Part shown: positions 1 through 7,027 of the stretch, piece by piece
Numbering within the stretch: position 1 is the first letter of the stretch
Layout: each line of letters begins with the position of its first letter
Assembly: GCA_002361175.1 (NCBI GenBank)
Contig: DESG01000106.1
Coordinates: 1 to 14,722 of the forward strand
Direction of reading: 5' to 3'
Length of the DNA stretch: 14,722 bases
Source: Lachnoclostridium sp. UBA3320
GTDB taxonomy: Bacteria > Bacillota > Clostridia > Lachnospirales > Lachnospiraceae
Translations under genes and position numbers: made by a program
Notes under the pieces: generated by a model
Databases searched by the model: none
What the model was told of the DNA's origin: nothing
What the model saw: the letters and a program-made list of their open reading frames with translations, nothing else

Positions 1-63
1 CAAGGGGGTATCTGAACTGTTACTGCTATAGTAATTAACCAATTAAAAAAACATATTAAATGC

Positions 64-93
64 TTGAAAAAATATATATGATGGTGATATAAT
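64..93 (+). promoter_or_regulatory. Sigma-A promoter of murG (extended -10)
   Basis: TTGAAA (64-69) and TATAAT (88-93) are separated by 18 bases, and TG lies one base before the -10 box (85-86), so this is an extended -10 promoter. Transcription should start near position 100, about 50 bases before the murG start codon. It is the best housekeeping promoter match in the window. The 60 bases before it contain only short open fragments that cannot be assigned to a gene. Confidence 0.75.
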
Positions 94-109
94 CAATATC
101 ATAGAAAAT

Positions 110-135
110 AAATACAGATGCGTACAACTGTATTT
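110..135 (+). other. Leader hairpin upstream of murG
   Basis: AAATACAG (110-117) and CTGTATTT (128-135) are perfect inverted copies, forming an 8-bp stem with a 10-base loop in the untranslated leader just after the predicted transcription start. No T-tract follows, so it is not an intrinsic terminator. A stabilising 5' hairpin or a protein-binding dyad are both possible. Confidence 0.4.
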
Positions 136-138
136 GTT

Positions 139-145
139 AAGGGAG
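139..145 (+). promoter_or_regulatory. Ribosome binding site deciding the murG start
   Basis: AAGGGAG ends 8 bases before ATG at 154. The in-frame ATG at 118 has no purine-rich site before it and lies in the loop of the leader hairpin, so 154 is preferred. Confidence 0.75.
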
Positions 146-153
146 ATTTTATT

Positions 154-1230
154 ATGAAAAAAATTGTTTTAACTGGTGGCGGTACAGCTGGTCATGTTAC
201 CCCAAATATTGCATTAATACCCACATTACAAAAAGAGGGTTATGAGATACATTATATTGGCTCATACGAAGGTATTGAAAAAAAACTTATTGAAGAATTA
301 AATATACCATATTATGGAATTTCAAGTGGAAAACTACGCAGATATATTGACTTAAAAAATCTAAGTGACCCATTTAAAGTTATAAAGGGTCTTGCGCAGG
401 CAAGACATATCCTTGGCAAAATTAAACCTGATGTAGTATTTTCTAAAGGTGGCTTTGTGTCTGTTCCTGTAGTGCTTGCTGCTAAGTCAAGAAAAATACC
501 TTGCATTATCCATGAATCAGATATGACGCCTGGTCTTGCCAATAAAATATGCATTCCATGCGCTATAAGGGTTTGCACTAACTTTCCTGAAACACTGAAA
601 TATATTCCAGCGCAAAAGTCAGTTCTTACAGGCTCTCCTATAAGAGAGCAGCTTTTACGTGGAAACAAGCAAAAAGGTCTTGATTTCTGTGGTTTTAATA
701 CTGCTATGCCTGTAATACTTGTAACTGGCGGAAGTCTTGGAGCAGTTGCTGTCAATAATGCTATACGTGAAATTCTTCCACAGCTTTTAAACAGATTTCA
801 AATAATACATCTTTGTGGCAAAGACAAACTTGACACTTCCCTTAATAACACAAAGGGGTATGTCCAGTTTGAATATATTAATGAAGAACTTTGTGACCTT
901 ATGGCAGCGTCTGATATTATTATTTCTCGTGCTGGTGCCAATGCCATTTGTGAAATCCTTGCTTTACGAAAGCCTAATATACTTATACCACTCTCTGCCA
1001 AAGCAAGCCGTGGTGACCAGATACTTAATGCTGCTTCATTTGAAAAACAGGGCTATAGTATAGTTATACAGGAAGAAGATATTACTAATAAAAGTCTTCT
1101 TGAAGCTATAAATAAAGCATATGATAACAAGGATAAATATATTAAGACTATGAAACAAAGCAGGATGAACAACTCTATTGAAAAAATTATAGGTTTAATT
1201 AATGAAGCCGCTAACCGCAAACGTAAATAA
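154..1230 (+). CDS. murG: MurG, lipid II-forming GlcNAc transferase
   Basis: This 358-residue protein is predicted to transfer GlcNAc from UDP-GlcNAc to undecaprenyl-PP-MurNAc-pentapeptide (lipid I), making lipid II on the inner face of the membrane. It is a two-domain GT28/GT-B protein of normal length. The N-terminal glycine loop is GGGTAGH (residues 8-14). HESDMTPGLAN starts near residue 120, GGSLGA near 192, and the UDP-GlcNAc-binding segment RAGANAICE lies near 259-267. The HESD motif differs from the HEQN of the classical Bacillus subtilis and Escherichia coli enzymes and marks a second MurG type known in Clostridia and some Bacilli. The gene stands outside a division and cell wall (dcw) cluster, next to a DUF4250 gene, so it may be the main MurG or a second copy. 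The start at 154 is set by its ribosome site. Confidence 0.93.
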   Translation: MKKIVLTGGGTAGHVTPNIALIPTLQKEGYEIHYIGSYEGIEKKLIEELNIPYYGISSGKLRRYIDLKNLSDPFKVIKGLAQARHILGKIKPDVVFSKGGFVSVPVVLAAKSRKIPCIIHESDMTPGLANKICIPCAIRVCTNFPETLKYIPAQKSVLTGSPIREQLLRGNKQKGLDFCGFNTAMPVILVTGGSLGAVAVNNAIREILPQLLNRFQIIHLCGKDKLDTSLNNTKGYVQFEYINEELCDLMAASDIIISRAGANAICEILALRKPNILIPLSAKASRGDQILNAASFEKQGYSIVIQEEDITNKSLLEAINKAYDNKDKYIKTMKQSRMNNSIEKIIGLINEAANRKRK

Positions 1231-1271
1231 TGATGCATTTTTAAAATACAGAAATGAGGTAAAATCCAGAT

Positions 1272-1448
1272 ATGAAGTTACCACAAGATCCAGTAATACT
1301 TTTAAGTTATATAAATACACAATTACGTGATTTCTATCCATCATTAGATGAGTTATGCAAGTCCCTTAATGCAGACAGACAGCAACTGGTTACTAAACTT
1401 TCATCTATTGGTTATCAATATGATAAAGACCTTAATAAATTTATGTAA
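1272..1448 (+). CDS. DUF4250 family small protein
   Basis: A 58-residue protein starting MKLPQDPVILLSYINTQLRD and ending KFM. The phrases PxDPVxLLSxxNTQLRDFYPSLDELCKSL and the closing GYxYD are what I recognise as the DUF4250 family, short proteins found mainly in Lachnospiraceae and related Clostridia. I know of no assigned function. The middle part (residues 24-47) could form a small helix-turn-helix, as DELCKSLN and RQQLVTKLSSIG look like two helices, but this is only an inference from the sequence. GAGGT (1256-1260) lies 11 bases before the ATG. It follows murG by 41 bases with no terminator between, so it is probably co-transcribed. Its stop lies 2 bases from the end of the convergent GNAT gene. 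Confidence 0.88.
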   Translation: MKLPQDPVILLSYINTQLRDFYPSLDELCKSLNADRQQLVTKLSSIGYQYDKDLNKFM

Positions 1449-1461
1449 CATTATAATGTTA
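1446..1461. repeat. 16-bp palindrome at convergent gene ends
   Basis: TAACATTATAATGTTA is a perfect palindrome. It covers the DUF4250 stop codon (1446-1448) and the last codons and stop of the GNAT gene (1451-1453 on the minus strand). It is AT-rich and has no T-tract, so any terminator role would be weak; it may be a coincidence of the coding ends. Confidence 0.4.
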
Positions 1462-1903
1462 TAACACTGCCTGTTATATCTCTTGAAACCCACATAGACA
1501 TACCAGGTCCATGGTTGCCATATGGTCTTGTATGGAATCCAAAACGCTCATAAAAGCTTTCACGTCCATATGCTGCCATAAGGCTGACCATGACTGTCTC
1601 ACCATCCAATACGTCTTTTCTTATATAGTCAATAGCTCTGCTTATAAGTTCAGTTCCTATATGATACCCTTGGTAATCGGGCAGTACAATTACATCAGTA
1701 ATAAAATATGTATATCCTCCATCACTTACTATTCTTGCCATGCCAACAGGCTTGCCATTGGATTCAGCAACACACAGATAAAGTGAATTATTAATCGCTA
1801 TTGAAGCACGTTTTTCAGTTACTTTAATCCAACTTACAGCTTTCCTTAATGCGTTATAATCTTCTACTGATATATTGTTTGTATATGCTATTTCTGGTGG
1901 CAT
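1451..1903 (-). CDS. GNAT family N-acetyltransferase
   Basis: This 150-residue protein has the GNAT fold: a central strand and loop (DVIVLPDYQGYHIGTELI, about residues 69-86) that binds the acetyl-CoA pyrophosphate, then a helix, and the common C-terminal ESFYERFGF segment (about residues 115-123). It should transfer an acetyl group from acetyl-CoA to a small molecule or protein amine; the substrate cannot be read from the sequence. The acetyl-CoA loop reads QGYHIG, with His at the position usually held by the first Gly of the Q/R-x-x-G-x-G/A signature, a tolerated but less common variant. AGGAGG (1913-1918) lies 9 bases before the ATG. It sits 25 bases downstream of the chemotaxis receptor on the same strand, so the two are probably co-transcribed, although a functional link is not evident. 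Confidence 0.85.
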   Translation of the reverse strand: MPPEIAYTNNISVEDYNALRKAVSWIKVTEKRASIAINNSLYLCVAESNGKPVGMARIVSDGGYTYFITDVIVLPDYQGYHIGTELISRAIDYIRKDVLDGETVMVSLMAAYGRESFYERFGFHTRPYGNHGPGMSMWVSRDITGSVITL

Positions 1904-1928
1904 TTAAAAATTCCTCCTAATTAATATA

Positions 1929-3686
1929 TTATAGTTTAAATATCTCTACGATTGTTTGAAGCTTTGCAGAAATATTCTGCAAACTTGCAGCTGAACCAGC
2001 AATAATACCAATTGTGTCATTTAATTCTTCCATAGAAGATGTTGTTTCTTGTGCAGAACCTGCATTTTCTTCTGAAATTGAAGCAAGATTTGAAATAATC
2101 TGTATTATATCTTCTTTTTCCTTATCACATTTATTTGTTTTTGTTTTAATTTCTTCTGCTTCTTCTCGTGACCTGTCAATGCCATCATGAACACTAGAAA
2201 ACTGGTATTTGGTCTGTTCAAACCTTTCTTGCTGTTTATTTATAATCTTGCGTACTTCTGTCATAACTTCAACTGCATTTTTAGAATCATCTAAAAGTTC
2301 ATTAATAATTTCTGCTATACTTATCGCTGATGCATTGGACTGTTCAGCAAGCTTTTGTATTTGTCCTGCAACAACTGCAAATCCACGTCCCTGTTCTCCT
2401 GCTCTTGCTGCTTCAATAGATGCATTTAATGACAAAAGATTAGTTTCATCTTCAATAGATGTTATAAGTGTAACAGCTTCACTGATTCTTGCTGCTGATT
2501 CATTCGTTGCAGTTACCATCTCCCCTATTTTTTCAACCGCATTACTTGTAGCATTATTAGATGCTGCAAGCTTATCTATAATAACCATTGCCTCGTCACC
2601 ATTATTTTTCATATTTGATGACAATTTGTCCAACGTATTTGCAGAAAGCACTATACTTCCTATCATATTACCAATTGCACTAACCTTGTCTGATGCCATT
2701 TCTACATCACGTGCCTGAGAAAGAGTTCCTTGTGAAATGCCATCTACCGCACTTTTTACTCCATCTGCCGTAACACTTGTGTCTGCTGCCATACGGCTTA
2801 GTTCATCGCCTTGTTGATTTAAGACATCAACGGAATTTTTAATATCTGATACGATTCTTTCTAATCCTTGTTGTAGTTTCTGAATATCTCGCATCATGTC
2901 ACCAAGTTCATCATTTATCTTAAGCCCTTTTTGGTCAACTGGTACATTTAAAACTCCTGCTGCAATACTTGTAACTGCATCCTCTGCCGCAATAATTCCA
3001 TGTTTTATACCTCTTGTAACCAGTAGTATCAGTATAACTGATATTAGTCCTATTATAATACCTGCTACCAGCACATATACTACTTTCTGCTTGACAAATG
3101 CATTGACACTTTCCGCTGGCTGACCAGCAAAATACATTCCTACTATGCTTCCATCAGAATTTCTCATAGGTATATAACACGCATAATAATCTGTATTATT
3201 AATGACAATATCACTTAAATATATTGTTTCTCCTTGTCCTACCACCCTTTTATATACTTCTGGGTCTGCAGTAGTTCCTAAAATCCTTTCACCTGTTTCT
3301 ACACTTACAAGTGATGTTGCATATCTTACATCTTCATAAAACAACGTAACTTGTTTATTATTGCCACTTATAAAACTATCAATAAGATTTTCATTTTCTG
3401 TAACATTTAATTCCCCTTTGAAAAGTTCATTGTCATCAGACAGTGAATAATCACCTTCGTCAATAGCCATATAGGCAGCATCAATACTTACAGCTATAGC
3501 TTCAAGAGATGCAAATACTTCTTCCTGCATCCCTTGACGTATGGCAGTAACTCCTACAATAGTCATAACGAGTCCCATAATAAGTGCAGGCAATATAGAT
3601 ATACAAGATATCTTTCCTGTTAGTGACAGAACTCTTCTTTTGTTTCCCTTATAGTTTTTTTTTAAAATTTTTTTAATTTTGCCCAA
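1929..3686 (-). CDS. Methyl-accepting chemotaxis protein, Cache-type sensor
   Basis: A membrane receptor that should signal through CheW/CheA to the flagellar motor. With the TTG start it has 585 residues. It shows a basic N-terminus, TM1 at about residues 27-49, an extracellular segment of about 150 residues resembling a single Cache domain (including VETGERILGTT and DGSIVGMYFAGQP), TM2 at about 201-224, a HAMP domain, and a long coiled-coil signalling domain. The conserved hairpin tip, DETNLLSLNASIEAARAGEQ followed by GRGFAVVA, lies at about 413-440. The C-terminus ends in IFKL and carries no CheR-binding pentapeptide. An in-frame ATG at 3716 lacks a ribosome site, whereas AAGGAGA (3694-3700) lies 7 bases before TTG at 3684-3686, so I take the TTG as start. 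The ligand is unknown. It is divergent from sipL. Confidence 0.93.
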   Translation of the reverse strand: MGKIKKILKKNYKGNKRRVLSLTGKISCISILPALIMGLVMTIVGVTAIRQGMQEEVFASLEAIAVSIDAAYMAIDEGDYSLSDDNELFKGELNVTENENLIDSFISGNNKQVTLFYEDVRYATSLVSVETGERILGTTADPEVYKRVVGQGETIYLSDIVINNTDYYACYIPMRNSDGSIVGMYFAGQPAESVNAFVKQKVVYVLVAGIIIGLISVILILLVTRGIKHGIIAAEDAVTSIAAGVLNVPVDQKGLKINDELGDMMRDIQKLQQGLERIVSDIKNSVDVLNQQGDELSRMAADTSVTADGVKSAVDGISQGTLSQARDVEMASDKVSAIGNMIGSIVLSANTLDKLSSNMKNNGDEAMVIIDKLAASNNATSNAVEKIGEMVTATNESAARISEAVTLITSIEDETNLLSLNASIEAARAGEQGRGFAVVAGQIQKLAEQSNASAISIAEIINELLDDSKNAVEVMTEVRKIINKQQERFEQTKYQFSSVHDGIDRSREEAEEIKTKTNKCDKEKEDIIQIISNLASISEENAGSAQETTSSMEELNDTIGIIAGSAASLQNISAKLQTIVEIFKL

Positions 3687-3693
3687 TACATTG

Positions 3694-3700
3694 TCTCCTT
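3694..3700 (-). promoter_or_regulatory. Ribosome binding site deciding a TTG start
   Basis: On the minus strand AAGGAGA lies 7 bases before the TTG at 3686-3684 of the chemotaxis receptor. The ATG 30 bases upstream has no comparable site and would leave this strong site inside the coding region. Confidence 0.65.
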
Positions 3701-3740
3701 TAATATTTATTTGCATAATTTTGCCTATATTACATATATT

Positions 3741-3749
3741 ATTATATCA
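3741..3749 (-). promoter_or_regulatory. Extended -10 promoter for the chemotaxis receptor
   Basis: The minus strand reads TGATATAAT, an extended -10 box with a perfect TATAAT, about 55 bases before the TTG start. No good -35 box lies 17 bases upstream, which fits extended -10 promoters. I looked for a sigma-D (flagellar) pattern of TAAA and GCCGATAA and found no convincing match. Confidence 0.45.
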
Positions 3750-3770
3750 CTAATATGCTATAAAAGCTAT

Positions 3771-3800
3771 TAATTTCATGTACATTTTTACAGATACAAT
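3771..3800 (+). promoter_or_regulatory. Possible sigma-E-like promoter of sipL
   Basis: GATACAAT (3793-3800) matches the mother-cell sigma-E -10 consensus CATACAMT in 7 of 8 positions. TAATTTC (3771-3777), 15 bases upstream, matches the KMATATT -35 consensus in 5 of 7. The predicted start is near 3807, just before the ribosome site GGAGG (3813-3817). In Clostridioides difficile sipL is expressed under sigma-E, which supports the reading, but such sites occur by chance in AT-rich DNA. Confidence 0.4.
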
Positions 3801-3823
3801 TTAAACAGGAATGGAGGTTTTAA

Positions 3824-5425
3824 ATGGAACTTATAACACATACAATTCAAACTAATGAATTAAAATGCAGAAGTAATATACAATCTACTCTTGAAGATGA
3901 TATGAATGTACCTGATACAAAACCTGATATTGAGAGGCTTATTAAGACACAAGGTGAAATACAACTGGCTGATATAACCCCCTCCGATGGCAAAGTAAAT
4001 GTACATGGCAGCCTTTCATTTTCACTTCTTTATTTTAGCAATGACGATATCCGCCCGATACATAATATAAAAGGACAAATACCTTTTAATGAAACGATTA
4101 ATATGGATAATATAACTGCCTCTGATGATGTATTTTGTCATTTTGAACTTGAAGACTGTCAGGCGAGCCTTATTAATTCAAGAAAAGTGAGTATTCGTGC
4201 AATATTAAGTCTGGACTGTTGCCAAAATGAGCAAAAAAACACTACTATCGGTACAGATATTGTGTCGGAAGATGCTGCAAGAGCTGGTATGGACGAATCC
4301 ATAATACCAGACGGACTTAATAAAAAATTTAGTACAATTTCTTATACACAGCTTGCCTTACAAAAAAATGATATATTTAGAATAAGTGATGAAGCTACTT
4401 TGCCTAAAGGCAAGCCTGCTATTGACACACTTCTCTATTATGAAATAACGCCACAGAATCTACAGACTAGAATTGTTGATGATGGCATACGAATTGTAGG
4501 TGATATGCTGCTTTTTGCACTTTATACTCCAGAAATAGAGGAGCGCAAACTTGAATATATCGAAACTGAAATTCCCTTTGATGGTGTTGTAAGCTGTAAC
4601 GGATGTTCAGAAAATATGATACCTGATATAGAAGTTACTGTTTCTTCTAAGGAAGCAACACCTAAACCCGATGAAGACGGCGAAAACAGAATTATAGATA
4701 TTGAACTTATATTAAAGCTTCAGATGAAATTTTATGAAGATAATGAATTACAAATACTTGATGATGCATACTCCACATCTTGTAACCTTATTTTATCAAA
4801 AGAAAATATCAACTATGAAAAACTTTTGATGAAAAACCAAAGCAGTGTTCGTGTTGCTGACCATGTAAAAATAAGCAGTGGTGAAAATATTCTCCAAATA
4901 TGCAGTTGCAGTGGCACAGTACAAATTGATGAACAGGAAATAACAGACGAAGGTATACAGATTGAAGGAGCTATTAGCCTTGATATTCTCTATATAACTG
5001 ATAATGATGAAAGACCTCTTGGAATGGCAAAAGGCGTTATACCATTTAGCCATCTTATCGAAATTAAAGGAATATCTCCTGATGATTCTTATGAATTACA
5101 GTCTGATATAAACCAAATAAGTATATTGATGATTGACAGTGATGATATAGAATCAAAAATCACACTTTCACTCTGTGCCCTTGTATTTACTGGCAAAACA
5201 CAGGAGGCTATAACAGGTATAGCAGAAACGCCTCTTGATATGAAAAAATTTAATGATATGCCAGGGCTTGCTGGTGTTATTGTTGGCTCTGATGACACTT
5301 TATGGGATATTGCCAAAGAATACAACACAACACCTGAAAGTATCATGGAATTAAATGGTCTGACAAGTAATCAGATTTACAAAGGAGACCGTCTGCTTCT
5401 TATGAAGATAGTTGATGGCATATAA
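3824..5425 (+). CDS. sipL: SipL-type spore coat morphogenesis protein (SPOCS + LysM)
   Basis: This 533-residue protein has three SPOCS (formerly DUF3794) repeats at roughly residues 30-115, 175-265 and 330-425, recognisable by paired strands such as GSLSFSLLYFSNDD, GDMLLFALYT and GAISLDILYITDNDERPLG. A C-terminal LysM domain follows at about 487-530 (DDTLWDIAKEYNTTPESIME to KGDRLLLM). This architecture and length are those of SipL, the clostridial protein that binds the coat ATPase SpoIVA through its LysM domain and attaches the coat to the forespore (known from C. difficile). It has no signal peptide, consistent with action in the mother-cell cytoplasm. GGAGG (3813-3817) lies 6 bases before the ATG. 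It stands alone, divergent from the chemotaxis receptor and convergent with ilvE. Other SPOCS-LysM paralogues exist, so the precise role is inferred. Confidence 0.85.
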   Translation: MELITHTIQTNELKCRSNIQSTLEDDMNVPDTKPDIERLIKTQGEIQLADITPSDGKVNVHGSLSFSLLYFSNDDIRPIHNIKGQIPFNETINMDNITASDDVFCHFELEDCQASLINSRKVSIRAILSLDCCQNEQKNTTIGTDIVSEDAARAGMDESIIPDGLNKKFSTISYTQLALQKNDIFRISDEATLPKGKPAIDTLLYYEITPQNLQTRIVDDGIRIVGDMLLFALYTPEIEERKLEYIETEIPFDGVVSCNGCSENMIPDIEVTVSSKEATPKPDEDGENRIIDIELILKLQMKFYEDNELQILDDAYSTSCNLILSKENINYEKLLMKNQSSVRVADHVKISSGENILQICSCSGTVQIDEQEITDEGIQIEGAISLDILYITDNDERPLGMAKGVIPFSHLIEIKGISPDDSYELQSDINQISILMIDSDDIESKITLSLCALVFTGKTQEAITGIAETPLDMKKFNDMPGLAGVIVGSDDTLWDIAKEYNTTPESIMELNGLTSNQIYKGDRLLLMKIVDGI

Positions 5426-5437
5426 CAATTACTATAA

Positions 5438-5478
5438 GTGGGCAGCAGGAAATGCAGTATAATTCCCACTGCCCTGCC
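5438..5478. terminator. Weak hairpin between convergent sipL and ilvE
   Basis: The 66-base gap between the two stop codons holds GC-rich inverted repeats: GTGGG (5438-5442) with CCCAC (5465-5469), or alternatively GGGCAG (5440-5445) with CTGCCC (5469-5474). The loops exceed 20 bases and neither strand has a clear T-tract after the stem, so this is at best a weak, possibly bidirectional terminator. It is the only GC-rich dyad in the gap. Confidence 0.3.
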
Positions 5479-5491
5479 AATATAATTAAAA

Positions 5492-6517
5492 TCACTTTAT
5501 TAATTTTATCCATCCTTTTGGTGCTTCTATCCTGCCCATCTGAATGCCTGTAAGTGTATCATATAGTTCTTTTGTAACTGGACCCATATCATTCATTCCA
5601 CTAGGGAAACAAATCTCATTGCCATGGTCTACAACTTTGCCTACTGGGGAAATAACTGCTGCTGTACCACACAATCCACACTCTGCAAAGTCTTTTATTT
5701 CATCAAAATATACTTCACGCTCTTCAACTTCTAGCCCAAGATAATCTTTAGCTACAGTCATTAATGAACGGCGTGTTATAGATGGAAGTATACTTCCTGA
5801 TTTAGGAGTTACAACTTTTTTATCTTTTGTTATAAAGATAAAGTTAGCTCCGCCTGTCTCTTCAACCTTTGTACGTGAAGCAGGGTCAAGATACATATTT
5901 TCATCAAAACCTTTGTTATGTGCATCTACAATAGCATGAAGGCTCATAGCGTAATTAAGCCCTGCTTTTATGTGACCTGTTCCATGTGGAGCTGCTCTGT
6001 CAAAGTCGCTTACACGTATTGTAATAGGTTTTGCACCACCTTTAAAGTATGGACCTACTGGTGTGCAGAATACTCTGAACTGATATTCTTCTGCTGGCTT
6101 AACGCCTATAACAGCATTGCTTCCAAACATATAAGGTCTTATATATAATGTTGCACCTGAACCAAATGGAGGTACATAGTCAATATTTGCTTCAACAGTC
6201 TTTACAACTGCATCAATAAAACGCTCTTTAGGAAACTGTGGCATTTCTAATCTCTCCGCAGAATCCATAAGTCTTTCTGCGTTTAAATCTGGACGAAAGC
6301 AGACTACATTGCCCTTCTCTGTTGTATATGCTTTAAGTCCTTCAAAAATAGTCTGTGCATACTGAAGCACACATGCACATTCGCTAATTGTCACAGTGTC
6401 ATCTTCAGTGAGAACGCCATCATCCCATGCTCCATTTTTATAATTTGACACATATCTTTTGTCTGTCTTCATGTACCCAAAGCCAATATTGCTCCAATCG
6501 ATGTCTTTCTTTGCCAT
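5492..6517 (-). CDS. ilvE: Branched-chain amino acid aminotransferase
   Basis: A 341-residue fold-type IV PLP enzyme that interconverts valine, leucine and isoleucine with their 2-keto acids, using glutamate/2-oxoglutarate. The Schiff-base lysine is in HIKAGLNYA (Lys184), and the class IV signature EETGGANFIFI begins near residue 219. LQYAQTIFEGLKAY (about 51-64) and CGLCGTAAVISPVG are typical of the longer bacterial/eukaryotic-like IlvE subgroup of about 340-360 residues. AAGGAAG lies about 8 bases before the ATG. It has its own sigma-A promoter and is followed by the convergent sipL, so it is likely monocistronic. Its substrate 2-ketoisovalerate is also the substrate of PanB encoded at 12194, a metabolic link to the pantothenate operon even though the genes are not adjacent. 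Confidence 0.95.
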   Translation of the reverse strand: MAKKDIDWSNIGFGYMKTDKRYVSNYKNGAWDDGVLTEDDTVTISECACVLQYAQTIFEGLKAYTTEKGNVVCFRPDLNAERLMDSAERLEMPQFPKERFIDAVVKTVEANIDYVPPFGSGATLYIRPYMFGSNAVIGVKPAEEYQFRVFCTPVGPYFKGGAKPITIRVSDFDRAAPHGTGHIKAGLNYAMSLHAIVDAHNKGFDENMYLDPASRTKVEETGGANFIFITKDKKVVTPKSGSILPSITRRSLMTVAKDYLGLEVEEREVYFDEIKDFAECGLCGTAAVISPVGKVVDHGNEICFPSGMNDMGPVTKELYDTLTGIQMGRIEAPKGWIKLIK

Positions 6518-6570
6518 TCTATAACTTCCTTTCTTACTGCCTTATAGCAGGTCTTATAATTCTATATTGA

Positions 6571-6599
6571 ATTTTACAACCATGTACATAAGGTGTCAA
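6571..6599 (-). promoter_or_regulatory. Sigma-A promoter of ilvE
   Basis: On the minus strand a perfect TTGACA (6599-6594) is followed after 17 bases by TAAAAT (6576-6571), giving a leader of about 45-50 bases before the ilvE ATG at 6517. The TGA stop codon of rpiB (6598-6596) lies inside the -35 box. No T-box-like leader fits in the short space. Confidence 0.7.
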
Positions 6600-7027
6600 G
6601 AATTTTCAATAAGGTTAATTCTCCTTATATGGCGTTCATCATTAGAAAACTTAGTGTCAAGAAATGTATCTACAATTTTTAATGCAAGCCCTACTCCAAC
6701 CACTCTTGCACCCATTGCAAGTATATTGGCATCATTGTGTTCTCTTGTCGCCTGTGCGCTATATGTATCATGGCACAGTGCGGCACGTATTCCTTTGAAT
6801 TTGTTAGCAGTAATAGATATGCCTATTCCTGTACCGCATATAAGTATGCCTCTGTCACATTCACCTGATATAATTGCATTTGCTACTTTCTTTGCATAAA
6901 CAGGGTAGTCACATGACTTGTCATCATAACAGCCATAATCCTTAAATTCAATCCCTCTTTCTTTTAAATGCTTTATTAATTCCTGTTTTAATTCATATCC
7001 TCCATGGTCACTGCCTAATGCTATCAT
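6596..7027 (-). CDS. rpiB: Ribose-5-phosphate isomerase B
   Basis: A 143-residue RpiB/LacAB-family enzyme that interconverts ribose 5-phosphate and ribulose 5-phosphate in the non-oxidative pentose phosphate pathway. It starts IALGSDHGGYELK, with Asp7 and His8 of the substrate site, and has the active-site cysteine in ILICGTGIGIS (Cys64). CHDTYSAQATREHNDANILA follows, with the conserved His in REHNDAN, and the C-terminal arginine region is RHIRRIN. Length and motifs are normal. GGAGA lies a few bases before the ATG. The start overlaps the end of the preceding YwlE-like gene by 20 bases, indicating translational coupling. In B. subtilis the equivalent gene (ywlF) also sits beside ywlE and near ywlC, so the neighbourhood is conserved. 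Confidence 0.95.
   Translation of the reverse strand: MIALGSDHGGYELKQELIKHLKERGIEFKDYGCYDDKSCDYPVYAKKVANAIISGECDRGILICGTGIGISITANKFKGIRAALCHDTYSAQATREHNDANILAMGARVVGVGLALKIVDTFLDTKFSNDERHIRRINLIENS

Noticed and set aside
312..755. Minus-strand open frame of 147 codons inside murG
   Set aside because: It is the antisense shadow of a well-supported murG gene, with no family resemblance and no promoter.
1451..1903. GNAT as a PanZ-like activator of PanD
   Set aside because: It is over 12 kb from panD, linked to a chemotaxis gene, and shows no specific PanZ features beyond the general GNAT fold.
2209..2718. Long plus-strand open frame of 169 codons inside the chemotaxis receptor
   Set aside because: It is antisense to the coiled-coil signalling domain; its Ser/Ala/Ile-rich translation mirrors the receptor's codons and it has no ribosome site.
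3839..3846. Exact CATACAAT sigma-E -10 box on the plus strand
   Set aside because: It lies inside the sipL coding sequence just after the ATG and drives nothing; it shows that such boxes occur by chance here.
6518..6595. T-box or amino-acid riboswitch upstream of ilvE
   Set aside because: The promoter lies in this 78-base gap and the remaining leader of about 45-50 bases is too short for a T-box; no conserved T-box sequence was seen.
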